This document shows, in pieces, positions 1 through 5,413 of a stretch of DNA of 13,499 nucleotides (within the stretch, counting starts at the first letter, position 1; every line of letters starts with the position of its first letter). The notes below the pieces were generated by a model that worked only from the letters and a program-made list of their open reading frames with translations, had not been told where the DNA came from and made no database searches. The position numbers and the translations under genes were made by a program. Origin of the DNA: UKL13-2 sp043744255 (GTDB lineage: Bacteria > Pseudomonadota > Gammaproteobacteria > Burkholderiales > Usitatibacteraceae); contig JAYTVA010000113.1 in NCBI GenBank assembly GCA_043744255.1, forward strand, positions 1 through 13,499, given 5' to 3'.

Positions 1-76
1 GTCCCCATCGTCTAGAGGCCTAGGACACCGCCCTTTCACGGCGATAACACCGGTTCGAATCCGGTTGGGGACGCCA
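1..76 (+). tRNA. tRNA-Glu (anticodon UUC)
   Basis: A complete cloverleaf can be folded. The acceptor stem 1-7 pairs perfectly with 66-72, the discriminator is G73 and CCA (74-76) is encoded. The T arm is ACCGG/CCGGT around the loop TTCGAAT (54-60). The anticodon loop CTTTCAC (33-39) carries TTC at 35-37, so the tRNA reads GAA/GAG. One oddity is that the outermost anticodon-stem pair is C28/A44, a mismatch where E. coli tRNA-Glu has C-G. The gene begins exactly at the window edge, so its promoter and any upstream tRNA partners are out of view. Confidence 0.97.
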
Positions 77-84
77 GTAAACAG

Positions 85-117
85 AACGGCTTAGAGAAAT
101 CTAAGCCGTTTTTGTTT
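85..117 (+). terminator. Intrinsic terminator of the tRNA-Glu transcript
   Basis: Arms AACGGCTTAGA (85-95) and TCTAAGCCGTT (100-110) form a perfect 11-bp stem closed by a GAAA tetraloop (96-99). A T-run (109-113, then GTTT) follows. It lies 8 bases after the tRNA CCA end, so it is best read as the end of the tRNA transcription unit, which separates it from the downstream protein genes. Confidence 0.93.
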
Positions 118-186
118 GGTTGCGAGAATCTTAAACGGCGGGGGATTGCGGTTCAGTCGGTGGCATCCAGTACCACGCGCGCAATG

Positions 187-192
187 TATGAT
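187..192 (+). promoter_or_regulatory. Possible -10 box for the phosphotransferase/SDR pair
   Basis: TATGAT matches the sigma-70 -10 consensus in 5 of 6 positions and would give a leader of roughly 25 bases before the ATG at 222. At 17-base spacing the -35 position (164-169, CATCCA) is poor. It is the best promoter candidate in the 118-221 gap, but the support is thin. Confidence 0.25.
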
Positions 193-221
193 TGAAGCTA
201 ACCCATTTCACTGAATTTCAC

Positions 222-1229
222 ATGACCGCCCCCGAATTCGATACCGCCCGTTTACAGGCTTGGTTCCATGAGAACTTGCCGGAATTCGATGGCGCAATGA
301 AACTCACCCGCATCAGCGGCGGGCAATCCAACCCGACTTTCTTCGTCGAATTCGACAATCACTCACTCGTACTACGCAAACAACCGTCCGGCCCGTTGCT
401 GCCGTCTGCACATGCGGTGGATCGCGAATTCCGCATCATTCGCGCGCTTGCTGGGAGCGCCGTTCCCGTACCTGAAGCGCTGTGCTACTGCGATGATCGA
501 GAAGTCATTGGCACGCCGTTCTACGTCATGAAGCGGCTCGTGGGGCGCATTTTTCCGAGCTACTCGCTCACCGAGATTCCAGCGGTCGAACGCCGTGCGT
601 ATTACATGGCGATGGCTGAAACGCTCGCGAAGCTGCACGCAGTCGATTGGTCGGCCATGGGCCTCGCGGATTTCGGCAAGAGTGGCAATTTTTTTTCGCG
701 GCAAGTGTCGCGCTGGGCGCGTCAATGGGCGTCATCGAAAACTACCGACAATCGCGACATTGATCGCCTCATCGAATGGCTCCCCGCCAACCTCCCCACC
801 GACGACACCACCACCATCGTCCACGGCGATTTTCGCATGGGCAATTTGATGTTTCACCCGACTGAACCGAAGGTGATTGGTGTGCTCGATTGGGAACTGT
901 CCACTCTCGGGCACCCGATGGCGGATGTGGGTTATAGCTGTATCGCGTGGCACATGAAGGGTCATGAATTCGACGGCATTCTCGGCCTCGACCTCGCGGC
1001 TGAGGGCTTGCCGACACAGGCGGAATTTATCGCGCATTATCAGCAGTCGGGTGGGCATCGCGAAGCACTCACACCATTTCATCTAGCGCTGTCGATGTTT
1101 CGCTTCGCAGTCATTCTCGAAGGCGTCGCCGCGCGGGCGCAAGCGGGCAATGCGGCCAATGCCGATGCGGCGGAAGTCGGCGCGTTGGCGGCGTCGTTTG
1201 CACGCCGCGCGGTTGAACTCACGTCGTAG
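222..1229 (+). CDS. Phosphotransferase family protein (APH fold, ACAD10/11-like)
   Basis: This is a 335-residue kinase-like protein of the aminoglycoside-phosphotransferase superfamily. It belongs to the branch that forms the N-terminal domain of animal ACAD10/ACAD11 and often stands alone beside acyl-CoA dehydrogenase or SDR genes in bacteria. Visible motifs are a putative ATP-anchoring Lys in VLRKQP (about residue 53), the catalytic-loop motif HGDFRMGN (201-208, base Asp203) and the metal-binding DWE (223-225) within LDWELSTLGHP. By analogy with ACAD10/11 it may phosphorylate a hydroxyacyl-CoA; the substrate is inferred. I chose ATG 222. A TTG at 192 would add ten residues (MKLTHFTEFH) that do not look like the family. 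No strong Shine-Dalgarno is seen. It lies 45 bases before the SDR gene and is probably co-transcribed with it. It is a cytosolic protein with no signal peptide. Confidence 0.88.
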   Translation: MTAPEFDTARLQAWFHENLPEFDGAMKLTRISGGQSNPTFFVEFDNHSLVLRKQPSGPLLPSAHAVDREFRIIRALAGSAVPVPEALCYCDDREVIGTPFYVMKRLVGRIFPSYSLTEIPAVERRAYYMAMAETLAKLHAVDWSAMGLADFGKSGNFFSRQVSRWARQWASSKTTDNRDIDRLIEWLPANLPTDDTTTIVHGDFRMGNLMFHPTEPKVIGVLDWELSTLGHPMADVGYSCIAWHMKGHEFDGILGLDLAAEGLPTQAEFIAHYQQSGGHREALTPFHLALSMFRFAVILEGVAARAQAGNAANADAAEVGALAASFARRAVELTS

Positions 1230-1260
1230 CATTCGCGTCGCTAATCACATGAAACTGAAC

Positions 1261-1266
1261 AAGGAG
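1261..1266 (+). promoter_or_regulatory. Shine-Dalgarno site of the SDR gene
   Basis: AAGGAG lies 8 bases before the ATG at 1275 and fixes that start. It is the strongest ribosome binding site in the window. Confidence 0.85.
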
Positions 1267-1274
1267 TCACACCA

Positions 1275-2057
1275 ATGAAACTCAACGCCACCATCACCGC
1301 CATCGTCACCGGCGGTGCCTCCGGGCTCGGCGAAGCCACCGCGCGCCGCCTCGCCGCCAGTGGTGTACGCGTCGCGATTTTTGATTTTAATGCAGACGCG
1401 GGTGAGCTCATCGCACGCGCAATCAATGGCGTGTTTTGCAAGGTCGATGTGACCAACGAAGTGGAAGTCGATGCAGGCTTCGCCAAAGCGCGCGCCGCAC
1501 TCGGGCAGGAGCGTTTGTTAGTGAATTGTGCGGGCACCGGTGATGCAGTCAAAACCGCCAGCCGCGACAAAGAAACTGGTGCAATCAAATCGTATCCGCT
1601 CGCCAAATTTGAACGCATCATTCAAATCAATTTGCTTGGCACCTTTCGCTGCCTTAGCAAATCGGCCGCTGGCATGCTGACCCTCGATGCAAATGAAGAT
1701 GGCGAGCGCGGCGTGATCGTCAACACCGCCTCGGTCGCCGCCGAGGACGGGCAGATTGGGCAAGCCGCCTACAGCGCATCAAAGGCGGGCGTGGTTGGTA
1801 TGACGCTGCCCATCGCGCGCGATTTGATGGGCGAGGGGATTCGTGTGAACACGATTTTGCCGGGCATTTTTGCCACGCCATTGTTGATGGCGCTGCCGGA
1901 AAAGGTGCGTGATTCGTTGGCGGCGTCCGTGCCATTTCCCAAGCGATTGGGTAGGCCAGAGGAGTTCGCTGCCTTGGTCGAAACGATTACTACGAATGCG
2001 TATCTCAATGGTGAGTGCATTCGCCTTGATGGGGCGATTCGGATGGCACCAAGGTAG
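1275..2057 (+). CDS. SDR-family 3-hydroxyacyl-CoA dehydrogenase (HSD17B10-like)
   Basis: This is a 260-residue classical short-chain dehydrogenase/reductase. The N-terminal NAD(P) motif is TGGASGLG (12-19). FDFN (36-39), after beta-strand 2, carries an acidic residue that suggests NAD rather than NADP. NCAG (84-87), the catalytic Ser153 in NTASVAA, and the YSASK pair Tyr166/Lys170 are all present. The stretch from NTASVAA through GQAAYSASKAG and MTLPIARDL, then ILPGIFATPLLMALPEKV, is characteristic of type II 3-hydroxyacyl-CoA / 2-methyl-3-hydroxybutyryl-CoA dehydrogenases. It probably oxidises a 3-hydroxyacyl-CoA in fatty acid or branched-chain amino acid breakdown. The start is fixed by AAGGAG. 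The pairing with the upstream ACAD10/11-type kinase fits a role in acyl-CoA degradation. Confidence 0.9.
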   Translation: MKLNATITAIVTGGASGLGEATARRLAASGVRVAIFDFNADAGELIARAINGVFCKVDVTNEVEVDAGFAKARAALGQERLLVNCAGTGDAVKTASRDKETGAIKSYPLAKFERIIQINLLGTFRCLSKSAAGMLTLDANEDGERGVIVNTASVAAEDGQIGQAAYSASKAGVVGMTLPIARDLMGEGIRVNTILPGIFATPLLMALPEKVRDSLAASVPFPKRLGRPEEFAALVETITTNAYLNGECIRLDGAIRMAPR

Positions 2058-2104
2058 GCGGGCTCTTCGCGACTCGTAAATTAGTTCAATCTTGCGTACG
2101 TCAC

Positions 2105-2131
2105 CCCGGAATGCGCTTCGCTCCTTCCGGG
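2105..2131 (+). repeat. REP-like intergenic hairpin
   Basis: CCCGGAA (2105-2111) pairs with TTCCGGG (2125-2131), with a small internal GCG-CTT-CGC hairpin between them, and GGCTAC follows. Elements of the form CGGAATGCGCTTCGCT...TTCCGGGCTAC are widespread dispersed repeats in proteobacterial intergenic DNA. Only one copy is in this window, so its repeat nature rests on family recognition. Confidence 0.55.
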
Positions 2132-2169
2132 CTACACGCTGGCTGGAACGCCGCGCGGATATTGGCGTT

Positions 2170-2184
2170 TGGTGAAATTCACCA
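2170..2184. repeat. 15-base palindrome TGGTGAAATTCACCA
   Basis: The palindrome is perfect apart from the central base. Its TGAAATTCA core resembles the TGAATTTCA core of the palindrome inside the divergent promoter at 2797-2809. It may be a binding site for the same regulator or may be chance; no promoter is evident next to it. Confidence 0.35.
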
Positions 2185-2334
2185 TATGCTTCGCGCCCAT
2201 AACATGGGTCGCATCGAACACTGGCTTTACATTCCAAGCTACTCACGCATCCCAAATAATTATCATTCTAAGCGCGCCTTACGCGAAGAATCTCGTCCCC
2301 ACAAAGTGAGGTAGCGATCCTTGACTAACAATCC

Positions 2335-2706
2335 CTACGCCGCTTTACAACCCACCGCCCCCGCACAGACATCCAAATTACGCGGCGCAGGATCAATCAT
2401 CACCTTGCCGTCGATGACCATCGCATCGTAGGTGTTGAGCGCATCCATACACGGCGGCGCTTCTACGCGCCCGGTCGGGATGTGAAACAAGCCTTGGTGA
2501 AAATTACATTCGATGAGTTCGCCGTCGATCTCGCCTTCCGACAGTGAGCCGGGGCCGTGGGTGCAGGCGTCATCGGTGACGTAGAATTTGTCACCGAGAT
2601 TGAATACCGCGAGTACCAAGCCTTCGCATTCGACTTTGAGCGCGCCGCCTTCGGGAACATCAGTGATGGCGCAGACGGCCAGGGTGTGGGTGGTGACAAC
2701 AGACAT
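2335..2706 (-). CDS. Rieske-type [2Fe-2S] ferredoxin of an aromatic oxygenase system
   Basis: This 123-residue protein is a single Rieske domain. The cluster ligands are CTHG (Cys48, His50) and CNFHQG (Cys67, His70), 16 residues apart, as in ferredoxin components of multicomponent ring-hydroxylating dioxygenases. Further family marks are the N-terminal VCAITDVPEGG and the FHIPTGRVEAPPC segment. Its expected role is to pass electrons from a reductase to a terminal oxygenase, most simply the Rieske oxygenase encoded divergently at 2909. Known phthalate-4,5-dioxygenase systems usually have a fused reductase and no separate Rieske ferredoxin, so this pairing is uncertain. A short Cys-containing tail (DVCAGAVGCKAA, 112-123) extends beyond the core. 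The ATG at 2706 has only a weak GGA upstream. No reductase gene is present in the window. Confidence 0.9.
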   Translation of the reverse strand: MSVVTTHTLAVCAITDVPEGGALKVECEGLVLAVFNLGDKFYVTDDACTHGPGSLSEGEIDGELIECNFHQGLFHIPTGRVEAPPCMDALNTYDAMVIDGKVMIDPAPRNLDVCAGAVGCKAA

Positions 2707-2792
2707 AGCAGCAATCCAAAAAACGTTAATGCGAGCAGCGCAAAATCAAGCGATAAATTTCACAGAATTAACGCGCGGGGAACATACTTTCG

Positions 2793-2820
2793 TTGACATG
2801 AATTTCATGCGGATGATACC
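2793..2820 (+). promoter_or_regulatory. Putative sigma-70 promoter of the catabolic cluster
   Basis: A perfect -35 TTGACA (2793-2798) is followed after 16 bases by GATACC (2815-2820), a weak -10. The strong -35 and poor -10 suit an activator-dependent or tightly regulated promoter. The predicted start near 2827 leaves a leader of about 80 bases before the ATG at 2909. Confidence 0.5.
2797..2809. promoter_or_regulatory. Palindrome CATGAATTTCATG in the promoter spacer
   Basis: This 13-base inverted repeat (CATGAA-T-TTCATG) overlaps the end of the -35 box and fills most of the -35/-10 spacer, a typical repressor position. Its core resembles that of the palindrome at 2170-2184. Confidence 0.45.
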
Positions 2821-2836
2821 TTAGCCCTTCAAACGC

Positions 2837-2862
2837 GGAACGCTGTTCCAAATGTCGGAACA
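2837..2862. promoter_or_regulatory. GGAAC/GTTCC operator-like array
   Basis: GGAAC-GCT-GTTCC (2837-2849) is a 13-base palindrome. Its right arm is reused in a second inverted repeat, TGTTCC-N7-GGAACA (2844-2862). Alternating GTTCC/GGAAC half-sites are reminiscent of IclR-family operators at aromatic-acid catabolic promoters, but that assignment is inferred. The array lies just downstream of the predicted transcription start, which suits repression. Confidence 0.45.
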
Positions 2863-2873
2863 CCATTTTTTTC

Positions 2874-2895
2874 ACCGGCGCGCGCCGGTTTTTTT
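2874..2895 (+). terminator. Terminator-like hairpin in the leader of the Rieske oxygenase gene
   Basis: ACCGGCGCGCGCCGGT (2874-2889) is a perfect 16-base palindrome. It is followed by seven Ts (2889-2895) and preceded by another seven (2866-2872). In RNA it would fold as a 6-bp GC-rich stem with a GCGC loop and a U-tract, the form of an intrinsic terminator. It ends only 13 bases before the ATG at 2909 and lies inside the predicted leader, so it may act in attenuation or in limiting ribosome access. Confidence 0.5.
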
Positions 2896-2908
2896 GAAAC
2901 GATGATCG

Positions 2909-4192
2909 ATGAAAGCTGAACAAAACGAATACCTGACCCGCACCAACGCAGGCACGCCGATGGGCGAATTATTTCGCCGTTATTGGCAACCGATTTTGTT
3001 GTCGTGGGAATTGCCTGACGCCGATGGCGCGCCGGTGCGCGTGAAGGTGTTGGGTGAGCGCATGGTCGCGTTTCGCGATAGCGCAGGCAAGCTCGGGTTG
3101 ATCGACGAATTTTGCGCGCATCGCGGTGTGTCACTGTGGTTTGGCCGCAATGAAGAAAACGGCATTCGTTGTCCGTACCACGGCTGGAAATACGATGTGA
3201 ACGGCCAGTGCGTCGAGGTGCCATCCGAAGCCGAAGAGAGCGGCTTCTGCAAAAAAATCAAATTGAAGTCATATCCCCTGGTCGAGCAGGGCGGAGTGAT
3301 CTGGACCTACATGGGCCCGGTCGATGTCACGCCGCCATTGCCTGCGTGGGAATTCGCGACCGTGCCGACTGCGCAGAGCTATATGTCGAAACGTTTGCAA
3401 GAATGCAATTGGTTGCAGGCGATGGAAGGTGGCATTGATTCGTCGCACGTGTCGTTCTTGCACAGTGGTGCCTTGAATTCCGATCCGTTGTTCAAAGGTG
3501 CCAAGGGCAATCAATACAACATGGGCGACAAGAAGCCGGTGTTTGAAGTCGTCGATAGCGATGGCGGGCTCTACATTGGCGCGCGGCGCAATGCTGAAAC
3601 TGGTCATTACTACTGGCGCATCACGCCGTGGGTGATGCCCTGTTTTACGATGGTGCCGCCGCGTGGCGATCATCCGCTGCACGGGCATTTTTGGGTGCCG
3701 ATGGATGATGAAACTTGCATGGCGTGGAGCTTTGACTATCACCCCGTGCGTGCGCTTTCCACGACGGAACGCGCGGCGATGGAAGATGGTAAAGGCGTGC
3801 ATGTAAAAGTCCATCCGATCACCTTCCGTCCGCTGCAAAATCGCGATAACGATTACTTGATGGATCGCGATGCGCAGAAATCCGGACGCGCCTACAGTGG
3901 CATCGAGGGCATCGGCATGCAGGACGCGTCGTTGCAAGAGAGCATGGGTGCCATTGCGGATCGCACCAAAGAAAATTTGGTGAGCACCGATAACGGCATC
4001 ATCATGGCGCGGCATCGTTTGCTGCGCGCGGCGAAGGCGCTGGCGGAGAAGGGCACACTGCCGCCGGGGCGCGAGGCTGAGCAGCAGCAGGTGCGCTCGG
4101 CCGCGATGGTGTTGCCGGTAGGCACGCCATTTAAGGATGCGGCGGCGGACGCGTTGCAGGCACGTGAGGGTGTGGCGCAGAGTAGTGTTTAG
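2909..4192 (+). CDS. Rieske aromatic-ring oxygenase, alpha subunit (phthalate 4,5-dioxygenase-like)
   Basis: This 427-residue protein is the terminal oxygenase of a ring-hydroxylating or O-demethylating system. An N-terminal Rieske domain binds [2Fe-2S] through Cys69/His71 (CAHRG) and Cys88/His91 (CPYHGWKYD). The C-terminal domain carries the mononuclear iron motif D177-SS-H180-VSFL-H185. A GMQDAS segment (336-341) holds Asp339, a likely third iron ligand. Length and the MQDASLQESMG region match the phthalate 4,5-dioxygenase / dehydrodivanillate O-demethylase branch of homotrimeric alpha-only oxygenases, and no beta-subunit gene follows. It should hydroxylate an aromatic acid with O2 and electrons from a ferredoxin or reductase; the substrate cannot be read from the sequence. 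The ATG at 2909 has no clear Shine-Dalgarno and follows a GC-rich hairpin. It is the first gene of the long + strand cluster. Confidence 0.9.
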   Translation: MKAEQNEYLTRTNAGTPMGELFRRYWQPILLSWELPDADGAPVRVKVLGERMVAFRDSAGKLGLIDEFCAHRGVSLWFGRNEENGIRCPYHGWKYDVNGQCVEVPSEAEESGFCKKIKLKSYPLVEQGGVIWTYMGPVDVTPPLPAWEFATVPTAQSYMSKRLQECNWLQAMEGGIDSSHVSFLHSGALNSDPLFKGAKGNQYNMGDKKPVFEVVDSDGGLYIGARRNAETGHYYWRITPWVMPCFTMVPPRGDHPLHGHFWVPMDDETCMAWSFDYHPVRALSTTERAAMEDGKGVHVKVHPITFRPLQNRDNDYLMDRDAQKSGRAYSGIEGIGMQDASLQESMGAIADRTKENLVSTDNGIIMARHRLLRAAKALAEKGTLPPGREAEQQQVRSAAMVLPVGTPFKDAAADALQAREGVAQSSV

Positions 4193-4212
4193 GTTTTTGC
4201 CTGCCACGCTAG

Positions 4213-4227
4213 AGCAACTTCGTTGCT
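4213..4227 (+). repeat. Short hairpin after the Rieske oxygenase gene
   Basis: AGCAAC (4213-4218) and GTTGCT (4222-4227) form a 6-bp stem with a TTC loop, 20 bases after the stop codon. There is no T-run, so a full terminator is unlikely; it may protect the 3' end of the message or be part of the adjoining repeat. Confidence 0.3.
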
Positions 4228-4240
4228 GTTGTAACGAAAA

Positions 4241-4277
4241 CCCTCTCCCCAACCCCTCTCCCATCTAGGGAGAGGGG
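4241..4277 (+). repeat. CCCTCTCCC-type dispersed hairpin repeat, copy 1
   Basis: CCCTCTCCCC is followed by CCCCTCTCCC (4253-4262), which pairs perfectly with GGGAGAGGGG (4268-4277) across the loop ATCTA. This belongs to a repeat type common between genes in beta- and gammaproteobacteria. A second member lies at 7720-7771 in the opposite orientation. It separates the Rieske oxygenase gene from the zinc dehydrogenase gene and may tune read-through or RNA stability. Confidence 0.7.
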
Positions 4278-4303
4278 CTTCAATCAAAACCAAAAGGTAC
4301 ACC

Positions 4304-5413
4304 GTGGAAAAAGTTCTCGCCGCCGTCAAAACCGGCCCCAGCAAAACTGAAATTCGTGAATACCCGATGCCGGAAATCGCGGAAGATTCGGCGTTGATGA
4401 AAATGGAAGTCGCTGGTATTTGCGGCACTGACGTGAAGATGTACAAGCAGCCGTTGACTAATGGCAACACCATCATCATGGGTCACGAGAACATCGGCAT
4501 CATCGCCAAGGCCGGCCGCAAGTTCACCGAGCGCAAGGGCGTGAAAGAAGGTGATCGCGTGTTCGTGGAGCACTACGTCTCGTGCGGCAAATGCGAGTGG
4601 TGCCACCTCGGCCAATATCGTCATTGCGAAGCGACTGACTGGCGCTCGAATCCGGACGGCATTCGCTACGGCTATACCTCGGCAGAACGCGCGCCGCATT
4701 TGTGGGGCGGCTTTGCGCAGTATGTCTATTTGCCATGGAATTCGGTGGTGCATAAGGTGCCCGACAACGTATCGCCTGAGTTGGCGGGCATCGTTACGCC
4801 GCTCGCCAACGGTATCGAATGGGCATTGTTTGATTCGGGCGTGGGCTATGCGTCCACAGTATTGATTCAAGGCCCCGGCCAGCAGGGCCTTTCGCAGATC
4901 GTCGCGTGCAAACAAGCGGGTGCCGATCTCATCATCGTCACTGGCACCAGCAAAGACACGGCGCGCATGGAAATCGCCAAGGTGCTCGGTGCGGATTATG
5001 TGATCGACGTGAACAAGGAGGACCCGCTCGCGTGCATCATGGAAATCACCGGCGGCAAGGGTGTGGATGTGGCGCTCGATTGCACGGCGGGTGCGGGCAC
5101 CCATGCGGTGTTGCTCGGTGTGGAAGCATTGAAGCGCAAGGGCGGCACGTTGCTGATTCAAGGCGAGATGGCCGAATTTCCGAATTTTCCGATTGGCCGC
5201 GTGACGGTGAAATACATCACCATCAAGAGCGCGCGCGGGCACAGCTTCAAGTCGTGCGAACTTGCGCTGCAGCAGTTGGCCTCGCATCGTTTCCCACTCG
5301 AGAAAGTGACCACGCATACCTTCGGCTTGAACGAGGCCGACTACGCAATCAAGTCGGTCGGCGGCGAAGGGGCAAAGGACGTCATCCACGTTTCGCTGCT
5401 GCCCTGGAAATAG
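4304..5413 (+). CDS. Zinc-dependent medium-chain dehydrogenase (threonine-dehydrogenase-like)
   Basis: This is a 369-residue MDR-superfamily alcohol/diol dehydrogenase. The N-terminal GroES-like domain carries catalytic-zinc ligands Cys40 (GICGTD) and His61-Glu62 (GHE). The structural-zinc lobe has Cys94, Cys97, Cys100 and Cys108. A Rossmann domain follows with IQGPGQQG near residue 190. It should oxidise a hydroxyl group with NAD(P). After a Rieske oxygenase one would expect a dihydrodiol dehydrogenase, usually from the SDR or Gfo/Idh family, so an MDR enzyme here is unusual and its substrate is open. The start is GTG 4304, preceded by AAAAGG (4292-4297) at six-base spacing. Its TAG stop overlaps by one base the GTG of the CobW-type GTPase gene, implying translational coupling. 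Confidence 0.9.
   Translation: MEKVLAAVKTGPSKTEIREYPMPEIAEDSALMKMEVAGICGTDVKMYKQPLTNGNTIIMGHENIGIIAKAGRKFTERKGVKEGDRVFVEHYVSCGKCEWCHLGQYRHCEATDWRSNPDGIRYGYTSAERAPHLWGGFAQYVYLPWNSVVHKVPDNVSPELAGIVTPLANGIEWALFDSGVGYASTVLIQGPGQQGLSQIVACKQAGADLIIVTGTSKDTARMEIAKVLGADYVIDVNKEDPLACIMEITGGKGVDVALDCTAGAGTHAVLLGVEALKRKGGTLLIQGEMAEFPNFPIGRVTVKYITIKSARGHSFKSCELALQQLASHRFPLEKVTTHTFGLNEADYAIKSVGGEGAKDVIHVSLLPWK

Larger units (their letters stand above)
2058..2334. other. Non-coding stretch between converging genes
   Basis: These 277 bases separate the end of the SDR gene (+) from the end of the ferredoxin gene (-). They hold a REP-like hairpin (2105-2131), a 15-base palindrome (2170-2184) and a second palindrome, CCCAT-AAC-ATGGG (2196-2208). 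No hairpin with a T-run is seen for either converging gene. A short reading frame at 2111-2314 runs through the repeat, has no ribosome binding site and is not credible as a gene. Confidence 0.7.
2707..2908. promoter_or_regulatory. Divergent control region between ferredoxin and oxygenase genes
   Basis: These 202 AT-richer bases separate two outward-reading Rieske genes. In + strand order they hold a TTGACA promoter (2793-2820) with a palindrome inside its spacer, a GGAAC/GTTCC operator array (2837-2862) and a GC-rich terminator-like palindrome (2874-2889). On the - strand, TTGATT (2749 to 2744) is a possible -35 for the ferredoxin gene, but no convincing -10 follows. The bound regulator is not encoded in the window. 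Confidence 0.6.

Noticed and set aside
1..221. tRNA-Glu as an attachment site of an integrated element carrying the catabolic cluster
   Set aside because: No integrase is next to the tRNA and no repeat of its 3' end was seen in the window. The downstream genes have host-like composition.
2111..2314. Small + strand frame of 67 codons between the SDR and ferredoxin genes
   Set aside because: It starts inside the REP-like hairpin, has no Shine-Dalgarno and resembles translated repeat sequence.
3269..4264. Long (331-codon) open frame on the - strand opposite the Rieske oxygenase
   Set aside because: It is a mirror of a well-supported coding gene, its product is His/Arg-rich without motifs, and it begins inside a dispersed repeat.
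4906..5412. Open frame upstream of and continuous with the COG0523 GTPase, which would give a 507-residue protein
   Set aside because: This part overlaps the zinc dehydrogenase gene in another frame and has a biased Arg/His/Gly-rich composition. The GTPase family N terminus begins right at GTG 5413.
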